Origin: Pleurocapsa sp. PCC 7319
GTDB lineage: Bacteria; Cyanobacteriota; Cyanobacteriia; Cyanobacteriales; Xenococcaceae
NCBI RefSeq assembly: GCF_000332195.1
Contig: NZ_KB235922.1
Coordinates: forward strand, 1,054,001-1,118,000
Length of the DNA: 64,000 bases
Direction: 5' to 3'
Under the pieces are notes generated by a model that was given only the letters and a program-made list of their open reading frames with translations, had not been told where the DNA came from and searched no databases. Both the position numbers and the translations under genes were made by a program. Of the stretch, positions 35,058 through 43,609 are shown piece by piece. Positions within the stretch are counted from its first letter, which is position 1. Each line of letters begins with the position of its first letter.

Positions 35058-36893
35058 ATGGTAGTAGATAGTCAACGTTTTATTGACCAAAATTTTCAAT
35101 CTTCCAGTTTTGCAATCGAGGGCACAAATAAGGAAGATATTCTGAGCCTCACTATCGTTGATGATAGTAACTTTCAGGATAATGTGATTGACATCAAAGG
35201 TCTAAATAGACCCGATCTCATTTCTTTATCTGTTGTAGCTGAAACCAACATTGCCAGAAATGATATCAATATTGAAGGCAATAAGAGCAGTGATACGATT
35301 AGTCTAATTTTAGAGGCTAGCCAAGACCTTCTTACCAACAATGTCGTGGTTGATGGGGGTGCAGGGTACGACAGAATTCATTTATCTTTGGAAGCTGGTA
35401 GCGACAAATTACAAAATAATAATGTTACTGTTTTTGGCGGTGCCAATGACGATGTTATCGATGTAATTGTCAGCCAACCTTATAGTTCTGGAGTTTCTAG
35501 CAACACCGTAACTGTAGACGGAGACAGTGGGGATGACAGAATAAGCATTCTGTTTCAAAACGGAACCTCTGACATGAAGAATAACAGCGTGACTGCTAAT
35601 GGCGGAAACGGAGCAGATACCATTGAGGTGACTTTTATTAACAGTTCCGATAGTGACATTGTCTCTAACGATGTAACAATTGATGGTGGCAAGCACGATG
35701 ATAATATTACAGTCCATTTCAGCAACGGCACAGACGATATGTTTGAAAACACCGTAACTGTTAATGGCGGAGACGGAGCAGATACCATTGAAGTAACATT
35801 TGATGCTAGTTACTCTACTGACATTTACTCTAACGATGTAACGATTGATGGTGGCAAGCACGATGATAATATTACAGTCAATTTCTTCAACGGTACATCC
35901 GAGATGTACAACAATACCGTGGCCGTTTTTGGCGGTAGCGGAGCAGATACTATTGGAGTCACTTTTGCCAATAGTGAAGATAGTGACGTTTTCTCTAATG
36001 ATGTGACGATTGATGGTGGCAGTGGCAACGATAGTATTACAGTTGATTTTATCAACGGCACATCTGAGATGTACCTGAATACCGTGACCATTGATGGTGG
36101 TCGGGGTCACGATTCTATTGGAGTGAAGTTTCTCAGTGCCGAGTCTAGTGATGTCTATTCTAATACTGTCAATGTTGACGGAGGTTCTGGCAGCGACCAA
36201 ATTACTGTCGAATTTGCCAGTGCTGAAAGTGATATTTACAGCAATGACATTGTCGTTTCTGGAGATTCTGGTAATGACTTAATTGCAGTCAAGCTCTTAA
36301 ATGCTACCTCTAGTGTTTATTCTAATACTGTGACTATCGATGGTGGGAGTCATAACGATCTAATTACAGTTGAATTAGCCGCTGCCGAAAATTCGGATGT
36401 GAGGAATAATCTGCTTAATGTCTCTGGTGGCAGTGGTCACGACACAATCGACGTTAACCTAAATGCTACGGATGTTGCAGATGTTTACAGCAATATAGTC
36501 ACAATTGACGGTGGTAGTGGCTCTGATCGTATTCAGTTAGACATTACTGGCGTGTTAACAGGAACCAGTCAAAATGACATCAATATTCAATACGATCACC
36601 TAGGGGATTTAGGGGATGAGGTTATTGGTTTGGTTAGTTCAGATACAGCAATCCTAGACCTAGAGTTTGACCGAACTGTTTTCAATGGAGATGCCGACTC
36701 AGATGGCATTCTTGATACGGGCACTTTTGTCCTGGGAACTGGGGCTTTAGATGGCGATGATTACTGGATTTATGATGAGTCGCAAGGAAAACTATACTAC
36801 GATGCTGACGGAAGTGGAGGAAAAAAACAAAAATTAGCTGTCAGTTTCGATCCAGCCCTACCAATTGACGAGACTAATATTGACTTTATTTAA
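35058..36893 (+). CDS. Secreted-type beta-repeat protein with RTX-like GGxGxD turns
   Basis: Protein of 611 residues with no cysteine and no classical signal peptide. Residues about 15-510 consist of some 18 tandem repeats of 26-28 residues, with the consensus N-x-V-T-I-D-G-G-S-G-x-D-x-I-x-V-x-F followed by a variable acidic loop and an aromatic residue (for example SEMYN, SDIYS). Each repeat carries one RTX-like calcium turn. Repeats 6-13 alternate between two loop types, giving a 55-residue (165-bp) superrepeat; two copies of DVTIDGGKHDDNITV lie exactly 165 bp apart. The C-terminal region (GALDGDDYWIYDESQGKLYYDADGSG) matches the end of cyanobacterial type I-secreted calcium-binding proteins. 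A beta-solenoid surface or secreted protein is inferred. GGAG lies 11 bases before the ATG. Confidence 0.78.
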   Translation: MVVDSQRFIDQNFQSSSFAIEGTNKEDILSLTIVDDSNFQDNVIDIKGLNRPDLISLSVVAETNIARNDINIEGNKSSDTISLILEASQDLLTNNVVVDGGAGYDRIHLSLEAGSDKLQNNNVTVFGGANDDVIDVIVSQPYSSGVSSNTVTVDGDSGDDRISILFQNGTSDMKNNSVTANGGNGADTIEVTFINSSDSDIVSNDVTIDGGKHDDNITVHFSNGTDDMFENTVTVNGGDGADTIEVTFDASYSTDIYSNDVTIDGGKHDDNITVNFFNGTSEMYNNTVAVFGGSGADTIGVTFANSEDSDVFSNDVTIDGGSGNDSITVDFINGTSEMYLNTVTIDGGRGHDSIGVKFLSAESSDVYSNTVNVDGGSGSDQITVEFASAESDIYSNDIVVSGDSGNDLIAVKLLNATSSVYSNTVTIDGGSHNDLITVELAAAENSDVRNNLLNVSGGSGHDTIDVNLNATDVADVYSNIVTIDGGSGSDRIQLDITGVLTGTSQNDINIQYDHLGDLGDEVIGLVSSDTAILDLEFDRTVFNGDADSDGILDTGTFVLGTGALDGDDYWIYDESQGKLYYDADGSGGKKQKLAVSFDPALPIDETNIDFI

Positions 36894-37057
36894 CTCGATT
36901 TTATTTAAACTCGATACCCATTTCTTAGATGGAGTATGAGTGACGGCGCGTCTACTCTAATTTAGCGGACAATTACGATCAAAAACTATGCTAGCTGGCC
37001 GCACGCATGGCAATAACTGACCCATTGATTCGCATTTATTTAGCATTGACGCGCCTG

Positions 37058-37077
37058 GGTGGGCAGTAATGCCCACC
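37058..37077. repeat. Perfect palindrome GGTGGGCA-GTAA-TGCCCACC
   Basis: An 8-bp perfect stem with a four-base loop lies between the beta-repeat gene and the sulfotransferase gene, in a locally GC-rich patch. It resembles palindromic repeats scattered in other cyanobacterial genomes. It might also act as a hairpin in a joint transcript of the two genes. Confidence 0.55.
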
Positions 37078-37155
37078 TTACCTAAATATATCAACATAAC
37101 CCGTCGTCAAAAACCAAACTGTACTGTTCGATAATTAAATAAGGGAAATTAAACT

Positions 37156-38946
37156 ATGATTGATCCGAGAATCAACCAAGTCACCCAGCTTATTTCAGTC
37201 AATCAACTTGACGAAGCAGAAGCCATTTGTCATCAACTTGAAGCGGAAAAAAAAGATAATCCTTATGTTCTTCACGCTTTAGGTTTAATTGACTATATGA
37301 GGAATAATTATCCCCAAGCCGTAGAGCGGTTTAAACGTTCGATCGCGCAAGTTGCTGATAATCCCAACTTTTTCAGCAACTTGGGAGAAGCACTGCGCCG
37401 TCTAGGAAAATACCACGAAGCTTTAACAGCGTTTCAAGAGGCTTTGCTAGTTAATCCTAACTTTACCAAAGCTCATTTAGGAATAGCTAATGTACTCGGC
37501 GATCTCAAACGTTATCAGCAAGCGATGGCTAGATTTCAGTTCACTATTAAAGTATTTCCTGATTTTGCCCCCGCTTATCACTATCTGGGCGTGATGTTGA
37601 CTACCCTAGAACGAACTAGAGAGGCAATACCACTAATACGTAAAGCGATCGCTCTGAGAAAAGATTATTACGAAGCCAAATTTAGTTTAGCCAATGCCTT
37701 AGAACAAGATGGTAATACAGAAGAAGCTTTGACAATTTATCAAGCATTACTGGAGGAAAAACCCCAAGATTCTTCGGTCAGGAATAATTATGCCAACCTA
37801 CTTAAAAGTTTGGGTTTAATCGCCGAAGCAGAGGCGCACTTACAAACAGCTTTAGCCAATAATCCCGATCACTTATCACCTTACTTTAATTTATCTGGTA
37901 AACGGTTAGCCGAAGCCATTAGTCCAGAGGAAATAGAGCGTTTAGAATCTCTATTATTAGATTCCAACCTATCACAAGAGGATCGCAGTGCTTTACATTT
38001 TACGATAGCTAAATATTACGAAGCCCATCACAAGCCAGATATAGCTTTTCCTCACTTTCAACAAGGCAACGATCTTGATCGACGGATAGAACCATACGAT
38101 GCCGAAACTCAAGACAAAATCTGCTCTATTTTTACGTCCTTTTTCACACGGGAATTCTTTGCCACTCATCCTCACTTTGGCTCAGAATCTGAAGTTCCCG
38201 TGTTTATTTTTGGTATACCTCGTTCTGGGACAACTCTGGTAGAACAAATACTTTCGAGTCATTCCCAAGTGCATGGTGGCGGCGAATTAAAATATCTGTC
38301 CCAAATAGTGCAAACTCTTTCTCATGAAAGAAATGATGTTGGCTATCCCGCCTGTTTGAAATATTTAGATGCAATCAAAGCTTGTACTTTAGGCGAAAGC
38401 TATGTAGATCGGCTAAAAGCTTTAATAACAGATAATAAAGCCAATATTTTGCGAATTACCGATAAAATGCCTGGAAATTTCTTTTCCCTTGGTCTGATTG
38501 CCTTATTATTGCCCAAAGCCAAATTAATTAATTGTCGTCGCAATCCGATGGATAGTTGCCTTTCCTGTTACACTCAGCGCTTTACCCACGTAATGAGCTA
38601 TAGCAGAAGCCTAAAAGACTTAGGACACTACTATCAAAATTACGAACGCTTAATGGCTCACTGGCAAAAGGTATTACCTATGCCAATTTTAGACGTTCAA
38701 TATGAAGAAATGGTGCAAAATCCAGCAGCTATGAGCCGCAAAATAATCGATTTTGTCGGTTTAGAATGGGACGATGCTTGTCTCAATTTTCACGAAAATC
38801 AACGTCAAATCAAAACTGCCAGTATGGAGCAAATTAGAAAACCGATCTATACAACTTCGGTTAATAAATGGCGCAAATATGAAAAGTTTTTAACTCCCTT
38901 GATGGAAGCACTAGGTGAATTCGCACCTGCTTACCAAACAGCTTAA
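37156..38946 (+). CDS. TPR-sulfotransferase fusion protein
   Basis: A PAPS-dependent sulfotransferase fused to TPR repeats. Residues 1-310 form about eight tetratricopeptide repeats (for example NPNFFSNLGEALRRLGKYHEALTAFQEALLVNP). Residues about 345-590 are the sulfotransferase domain, with the 5'-phosphosulfate loop GIPRSGTTLVEQIL (353-366) and the 3'-phosphate motif CRRNPMDSCLS (460-470). This arrangement is common in bacteria and is related to tyrosylprotein sulfotransferases; targets are mostly unknown (proteins, glycans or lipids). It starts 262 bp after the beta-repeat gene on the same strand, with AAGGGAA before its ATG. Sulfation of that neighbour is a hypothesis only. Confidence 0.87.
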   Translation: MIDPRINQVTQLISVNQLDEAEAICHQLEAEKKDNPYVLHALGLIDYMRNNYPQAVERFKRSIAQVADNPNFFSNLGEALRRLGKYHEALTAFQEALLVNPNFTKAHLGIANVLGDLKRYQQAMARFQFTIKVFPDFAPAYHYLGVMLTTLERTREAIPLIRKAIALRKDYYEAKFSLANALEQDGNTEEALTIYQALLEEKPQDSSVRNNYANLLKSLGLIAEAEAHLQTALANNPDHLSPYFNLSGKRLAEAISPEEIERLESLLLDSNLSQEDRSALHFTIAKYYEAHHKPDIAFPHFQQGNDLDRRIEPYDAETQDKICSIFTSFFTREFFATHPHFGSESEVPVFIFGIPRSGTTLVEQILSSHSQVHGGGELKYLSQIVQTLSHERNDVGYPACLKYLDAIKACTLGESYVDRLKALITDNKANILRITDKMPGNFFSLGLIALLLPKAKLINCRRNPMDSCLSCYTQRFTHVMSYSRSLKDLGHYYQNYERLMAHWQKVLPMPILDVQYEEMVQNPAAMSRKIIDFVGLEWDDACLNFHENQRQIKTASMEQIRKPIYTTSVNKWRKYEKFLTPLMEALGEFAPAYQTA

Positions 38947-39305
38947 ACAGTGCTTAAATTCTCGAAGAAAAATAGATAAGAATGATCGCAATAATTTTGA
39001 TTTGTAAGCATATAGCAATACGGACTTACATTAGGACGCTCATTACTCATTACTTATGAGCAATCAAATAAACTTGTCCTAATACAACTTTGTACGGCTA
39101 TACAACACCTTAAGGACTATAACCCGTTGGCTTGCGCCAAGTTGCCATCTGTCTTCGCGCAGGGGACTCCCGTTAAAGTCCCAGGTACGTAGGACTTAAC
39201 GCGAGAGGAATGCGCGCCTCTAATGATGTTTACAAGGTTATCAAATCCGCTATAATAGTCAGTATCTAGCGGACAAAGCTGATCCTAAAGAATACCGCTT
39301 CACAT
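38947..39305. other. Gap with GC-rich palindromes before the solo tnpB
   Basis: The left part is AT-rich and empty. From about 39120 to 39220 there is a GC-rich patch with stems such as GGGACT/AGTCCC (about 39162-39181), followed by the tnpB promoter. The patch may be the left end of the tnpB element or an independent palindromic repeat. Confidence 0.5.
39229..39256 (+). promoter_or_regulatory. Sigma-70-type promoter of the solo tnpB
   Basis: TTTACA at 39229-39234 and a perfect TATAAT at 39251-39256 are separated by 16 bp, about 50 bp before the tnpB ATG. The -10 box lies within a CCGCTA/TAGCGG dyad (39248-39277), which may allow control or be part of the element end. Confidence 0.6.
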
Positions 39306-40586
39306 ATGTTGTTGACTCAAACGGTCAGACTCAAACAGAATAATGTCGAAAAAGATATCTTGACTAATCTGTGTCACTTGTCCAAAAACTTGTTTAATGT
39401 TGGGCTTTACATGGTGCGTCAATATTTCTTTCAAGAGCAAAAATATCTTAGTTATGAGTCGAACTACCATTTGTGCAAAGAAAATGAAAACTATCAACTC
39501 TTGGCTACAGATTGCGGTCAACAAACCTTGAAGTATGTAGACAGATGTTTTAAGGTATTTTTCAAATTGCTTTCTATGAGAAAAGAAGGGACATATCAAG
39601 AGCGTGTCAATCTCCCAAGATATCTTGCTAAAGATGGGTACTTCCCTTTGATAATTCCAATTAGAAAGCGTCATGATTTTGCCAAAGATGACTGGAAGTT
39701 TAAAATTCCAACATCTCGCAAATATACTAGAGAAAATGGCTCTGTCTACATTACAGTGCCTCCTAATTTGAGAGAGTATCGAATCAAGGAAATCCGAATA
39801 CTGCCAAAGCAAAAAGGTAAGTTTTTGGATGCTGCATTTGTTTATGAGTCGAATGACCAACCAGTAAATGTGGATAAAAGTAGCGCAATATCGATTGATT
39901 TGGGACTGAATAACCTTGCTACAGTAATTTCGACTACTAACGAGTCTTTTATTATTGATGGGCTTTGGCTCAAGTCTAAAAACCAATGGTTCAATAAACG
40001 TCGAGCTAAACTGGTTCATCACAAAGACAAGCAAAGTATTAAGCATCTGACAAAACAGGAAGCATGGCTTTCTTATCGTCGAAAGAATCAAGTTAATGAC
40101 TACTTGAATAAGTCTGCTAAATATATAATCGACTTCTGCCTCAATAGAAAAATTGGAACGATAATTGTGGGATACAACCCAACGCTGAAACAAAACAGCA
40201 ACATGGGTAAACGCAATAACCAAAACTTTGTGAACATTCCGATTTTTACCCTTCGTGTCAAGCTGGAAAGCCTCTGCGAACGATACGGGTTGAACTATGT
40301 CGAGCAAGAAGAGAGTTATACCTCCAGGGCATCTGCGATAGATAAAGATGACATTCCTGTATACAACGCTGATAATCCCAGCAAGAGAAAGTTTTCTGGT
40401 GTGAGAGTCAAGCGTGGGTTGTATAAGAGTAAAGATGGTCATCTGATTAATGCAGATTGCAACGGTAGCTTGAATATCGGATTTAAAAGTAAGCACGAAG
40501 GCTTTAGCCGAGTGTCTAGGGTCTGCTTGACGCAGCCTGTCAGGGTTAACGTCCTGCGAGAATCCCCCGTTATAGCGTCAGCTTAA
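39306..40586 (+). CDS. tnpB: TnpB-like nuclease, solo IS1341-type, without a CxxC zinc finger
   Basis: A 426-residue TnpB of a clade different from the one at 5650-7119. RuvC motifs are ISIDLGLNNLATV, the second near IVGYNPTLKQNS, and HLINADCNGSLNI with the last aspartate. Between the second and third motifs relatives of the other clade have a CPxCG zinc finger; here the place is taken by EESYTSRASAIDKDDIPVY and KFSGVRVKRGLYKSKDG, a known cysteine-free variant. No tnpA is adjacent, so the unit depends on a transposase elsewhere or is domesticated. The stop codon falls inside a hairpin (40564-40593), as expected if a guide RNA is made from the 3' end. Confidence 0.87.
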   Translation: MLLTQTVRLKQNNVEKDILTNLCHLSKNLFNVGLYMVRQYFFQEQKYLSYESNYHLCKENENYQLLATDCGQQTLKYVDRCFKVFFKLLSMRKEGTYQERVNLPRYLAKDGYFPLIIPIRKRHDFAKDDWKFKIPTSRKYTRENGSVYITVPPNLREYRIKEIRILPKQKGKFLDAAFVYESNDQPVNVDKSSAISIDLGLNNLATVISTTNESFIIDGLWLKSKNQWFNKRRAKLVHHKDKQSIKHLTKQEAWLSYRRKNQVNDYLNKSAKYIIDFCLNRKIGTIIVGYNPTLKQNSNMGKRNNQNFVNIPIFTLRVKLESLCERYGLNYVEQEESYTSRASAIDKDDIPVYNADNPSKRKFSGVRVKRGLYKSKDGHLINADCNGSLNIGFKSKHEGFSRVSRVCLTQPVRVNVLRESPVIASA

Positions 40587-40593
40587 CGGCGGG
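40564..40593 (+). repeat. Hairpin at the solo tnpB 3' end (guide-RNA / element-end candidate)
   Basis: CCGTTA (40567-40572) pairs with TAACGG (40584-40589), and three further C-G pairs continue beyond a bulged C. The tnpB stop codon lies in the right arm. Position and shape match the structured end from which TnpB guide RNAs arise. Confidence 0.5.
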
Positions 40594-40679
40594 AGTACGT
40601 CAAGACTAGAAACTTAATCGAGGTTATAGTCGTCATATTACATAATCAAACCTATTTCAATTGATTGTTATTGACAAAT

Positions 40680-41534
40680 ATGTTCCAGCGATTGTTTGAC
40701 TTCTTTAATCGTTTTTCTCGCAACTGGCGATATGGCTTAATTAGCTTGGTATTAGCTTTAGCCATCGGTTTTACCAATATTCAGCCTAGCTATGGCATTT
40801 CTTGGTTAGAGCTAATGATTCGCGGCATACAAGTTGTTCAATTGTCTAATATTTCTAATGCTCAAGAAGTCGCATTAGGCAAAGAAATCAACCAAGAGCT
40901 ATTGAGTTCTGGTCAAGCAAAAATATATAACAGGAGTCGCTCAATCACAAGTTACATCGACCAAATTGGACAGCGACTTGCCAAAACTAGCCAACGTCCA
41001 GACATTCCTTATACTTTTCAAGTAGTTGATGATGACAGTATCAATGCCTTTGCCACTATGGGAGGGTACGTTTATATCAATACAGGTTTAATTAAAGCAG
41101 CAGATAACGAAGCCGAACTGGCTAGCGTTGTTGGACATGAAATTGGTCATATCGTTGGTCGACATTCGGTTGAACAAATGAAGCAGAGAGCAATTTCTCA
41201 GGGTTTGCTCTCCGCAGCTGGATTAGATCGCAGCAATGCAATTCAAATTGGCGTAGAGTTAGCTGTGAGCCGTCCCAATAGTCGTTCGGATGAATTGGAA
41301 GCAGACCGTTTTGGATTAGATAATATGACTAAAGCTAATTATGCTCCAGCAGGAATACTTGGTTTTATGAACAAGCTACTCAAAAAAGGTGGCTCTGGTC
41401 CCAGTTTCTTAAGTACTCACCCTGCTACATCAGAACGGATCAAAGTTTTGCAACAGAAGATCGATCCAGCAACTGCGAATAGTGGCAATGGTTTAGATAA
41501 TCGAGCTTATAAAAATCGTATTAGCTCATTATAG
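40680..41534 (+). CDS. M48-family zinc metalloprotease
   Basis: Peptidase of the M48 group (HtpX/Oma1/BepA relatives), 284 residues. An N-terminal hydrophobic segment (YGLISLVLALAIGFTNI, 18-34) suggests export or anchoring to the membrane. The zinc motif VVGHEIGHIVGRHS has HEIGH at 153-157, with the third ligand in SDELEADRFG (about 205). The sequence AQEVALGKEINQELL is typical of the periplasmic BepA/Oma1-like branch, implicated in quality control of outer-membrane or lipid-associated proteins. ATG 40680 is chosen over a TTG five codons upstream. Confidence 0.88.
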   Translation: MFQRLFDFFNRFSRNWRYGLISLVLALAIGFTNIQPSYGISWLELMIRGIQVVQLSNISNAQEVALGKEINQELLSSGQAKIYNRSRSITSYIDQIGQRLAKTSQRPDIPYTFQVVDDDSINAFATMGGYVYINTGLIKAADNEAELASVVGHEIGHIVGRHSVEQMKQRAISQGLLSAAGLDRSNAIQIGVELAVSRPNSRSDELEADRFGLDNMTKANYAPAGILGFMNKLLKKGGSGPSFLSTHPATSERIKVLQQKIDPATANSGNGLDNRAYKNRISSL

Positions 41535-41619
41535 ACTGCTATTTTTTCTATTTGTGATAGTCGATTAATATAAATTAGAAGTATTCCCAATGTGTCATTG
41601 ATTTGCACAGGTATTTATT

Positions 41620-42297
41620 TTGTTCAATCGACTTTCAAGTACTCAATCTGATAACAATGTTGTTGATTCAGAATCATGGCTCAGACTTCTACGAACTAAT
41701 AAAGCGATCGCCGTTATTCGCTGTTCCGAGATGAAAATTGCTCATAGGATGGCTCATGCTGTTGCAGCAGGAGGGATGAATTTACTGGAAATTACTTGGA
41801 ATAGCGATCGCCCAGGAGAGTTAATTACTAAACTTCGGGCAGAATTACCTCACTGTATGATCGGTGTGGGAACAATCTTAAATTTAACTCAATTAGACGA
41901 AGCGAGTGCCGCAGGAGCCCAGTTTGCTTTTGCTCCTCATTTTAATCGGGAATTATTAGAGACTTCTAGACTACGTTATCAAATACCTCTGGTTCCAGGA
42001 GCTTTTTCACCCACGGAGATAGTTAATGCTTGGCAATCGGGAGCCAAAGTTATCAAAGTATTCCCGATTAAATCCCTTGGGGGCGCAGAATATATTCGAT
42101 GTTTACAGGGTCCTTTAAGCCAAATCCACCTCATCCCTACTGGAGGGATTACTCTAGAAAATGCTAAGGAAATGTTAGACGCAGGAGCGATCGCAGTCGG
42201 AATTTCCAGTAGTTTATTTCCGAAACAGTCTATTGCCAATCAAGACTGGTCAAACATTACTGCTAGAGCCAAAACCCTGATCCAGAGATTAACCTGA
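41620..42297 (+). CDS. eda: KDPG/KHG aldolase (Eda)
   Basis: Bifunctional 2-keto-3-deoxy-6-phosphogluconate and 2-keto-4-hydroxyglutarate aldolase, the class I Schiff-base enzyme that ends the Entner-Doudoroff route. Active residues are visible: R34 in AVIRC, E57 in LLEITWNS, and the Schiff-base lysine K146 in KVIKVFPI; PTGGITLENAKEML binds phosphate. The only start before the conserved core is a TTG at 41620, since an in-frame TGA lies seven codons upstream, so the first 18 residues are uncertain. No edd gene is adjacent. Cyanobacteria are known to use this route beside glycolysis. Confidence 0.87.
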   Translation: MFNRLSSTQSDNNVVDSESWLRLLRTNKAIAVIRCSEMKIAHRMAHAVAAGGMNLLEITWNSDRPGELITKLRAELPHCMIGVGTILNLTQLDEASAAGAQFAFAPHFNRELLETSRLRYQIPLVPGAFSPTEIVNAWQSGAKVIKVFPIKSLGGAEYIRCLQGPLSQIHLIPTGGITLENAKEMLDAGAIAVGISSSLFPKQSIANQDWSNITARAKTLIQRLT

Positions 42298-42357
42298 ATT
42301 GAAATTCAATTCTTTCTTAAAAAGAATAGCTACGCTCACACAGAAATTAATTTCCCA

Positions 42358-42392
42358 AGCTGATAGCTGAAAGCTAAGAGCTAAAAGCTTTT
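42358..42392. repeat. Tandem AGCTNNN heptads, five units
   Basis: AGCTGAT, AGCTGAA, AGCTAAG, AGCTAAA and AGCTTTT in exact tandem, filling the space between the convergent eda and flavoprotein genes and abutting the latter's stop codon. Confidence 0.7.
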
Positions 42393-42393
42393 T

Positions 42394-43353
42394 TCACGAG
42401 TGATCCCAGTCTGGTTTAATTGCCTTACGATGATTGAGGTAACGATCAATAGACATAGCAGCGATACAACCATCTCCAGCAGCTACAACAGCTTGCTTGT
42501 AGGGAGTATTACGAATATCCCCTATCGCCCAAACACCTGGAACATTGGTAGCCATCGACTCATCAACTTTAACACCACCATCGGGGTTATATTCCACTTG
42601 ATCACCAGCGAAGTCGGTAATGGGCTTAGAACCATTTTGATAAACAAAGACTCCTTCCACCTCTAAAGATAAAGGTTCGCCTTCTTCTTTGGACTTGAGT
42701 TTAACTCCCGTTACTCCAGCATCATTGCCTTCAATAGATGCTAAACGGGAACGCCGCCAATGTTTAACATTCGACATGGTTAGCAAGTCTTGAGCATGAT
42801 AATCATCTTCTTTGGGGTCTTTGAAAGTTATCCAATGAACCTTTGAAGCAAACTTGGTTAAAAACTGAGCTTCTTCTACTGCTTCCTGATTTAAACCAAC
42901 TACTGCCACTTCGCGATCGCGATAGAAAGCTCCATCACAAGTAGCACAGTAGCTAACACCCCGACCTAAAAATTCAGATTCTCCTTCAAAAGATGGCCCA
43001 CTACGGCCCATTGCCCCAGTAGCCAATACTAGTGATCTACCAACAAATGTACCTTCTGGAGTATAAACTTTTTTCAAGTCGCCACTGACATCAATGCCAA
43101 AGACCTGAGCGCGCTGATAGGTAGTACCATACTCAACCGCCTGTTCTCTCATACTTTCGAGTAATGTTTCCCCACTCATCTCGCCAGACACTCCAGGATA
43201 GTTGGCAATTTTATGGGTAATAGCCAATGCACCAACCGCAGGATTCTTGTCTAAAATAACGGTTTTGAGATTGGCTCTTGATGTATACAGCGCACAAGTA
43301 CAACCAGCCGGCCCGCCTCCAATAATGACAACATCAAATTCGTGTGTATCCAA
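42394..43353 (-). CDS. Thioredoxin-reductase-like flavoprotein, DDOR type
   Basis: Flavoprotein of 319 residues with the fold of low-molecular-weight thioredoxin reductase. The FAD-binding GGGPAG (12-17), the redox-active CATCDG (136-141) and the C-terminal GVWAIGDIRNTPYKQAVVAAGDG are intact. The NADPH site is not: the GGGDSA motif reads GLNQEA (153-158), and the HRRxxxR motif that binds the 2'-phosphate is absent (WITFKDPKEDDY instead). This is the pattern of the cyanobacterial diflavin-linked disulfide oxidoreductase (DDOR; Synechocystis Slr0600 type), which binds a second FAD in place of NADPH. The electron donor of that group is unclear. The start is a TTG at 43351-43353. Confidence 0.83.
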   Translation of the reverse strand: MDTHEFDVVIIGGGPAGCTCALYTSRANLKTVILDKNPAVGALAITHKIANYPGVSGEMSGETLLESMREQAVEYGTTYQRAQVFGIDVSGDLKKVYTPEGTFVGRSLVLATGAMGRSGPSFEGESEFLGRGVSYCATCDGAFYRDREVAVVGLNQEAVEEAQFLTKFASKVHWITFKDPKEDDYHAQDLLTMSNVKHWRRSRLASIEGNDAGVTGVKLKSKEEGEPLSLEVEGVFVYQNGSKPITDFAGDQVEYNPDGGVKVDESMATNVPGVWAIGDIRNTPYKQAVVAAGDGCIAAMSIDRYLNHRKAIKPDWDHS

Positions 43354-43609
43354 AATGCCAATCCCCAGTTGATTTTTAAACTATATTTATTCAGGATACA
43401 TCCGCATTGGGTCTGGTTACAAATAATATGAATAGAATTACGTAGTTTTGTGACAAGGTTATGATAAATTTGCTTTCCTCAGAATAATCAGGAAAAATCA
43501 TGGCAAATTAAGGGGTTTGAAGGTCATGCAGCTCTATTTACTGCTGATTGCTGCTCATCTACATTGCCTACACTCCCACTCATAAAACCGAGTTCGATAA
43601 GCTAGAAAA

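Noticed and set aside
35409-36200. 263-residue and shorter frames antisense to the beta-repeat gene
   Set aside because: The repeats create open reading in several frames; the reverse products repeat only as a reflection of the coding strand.
35600-36560. Possible CRISPR-like array
   Set aside because: The regular repeats are coding, vary in sequence, and have no unique spacers of fixed length.
39300-40496. 398-residue frame antisense to the solo tnpB
   Set aside because: The forward strand carries a complete TnpB with catalytic motifs; the reverse frame is a composition-driven shadow with no recognised domain.
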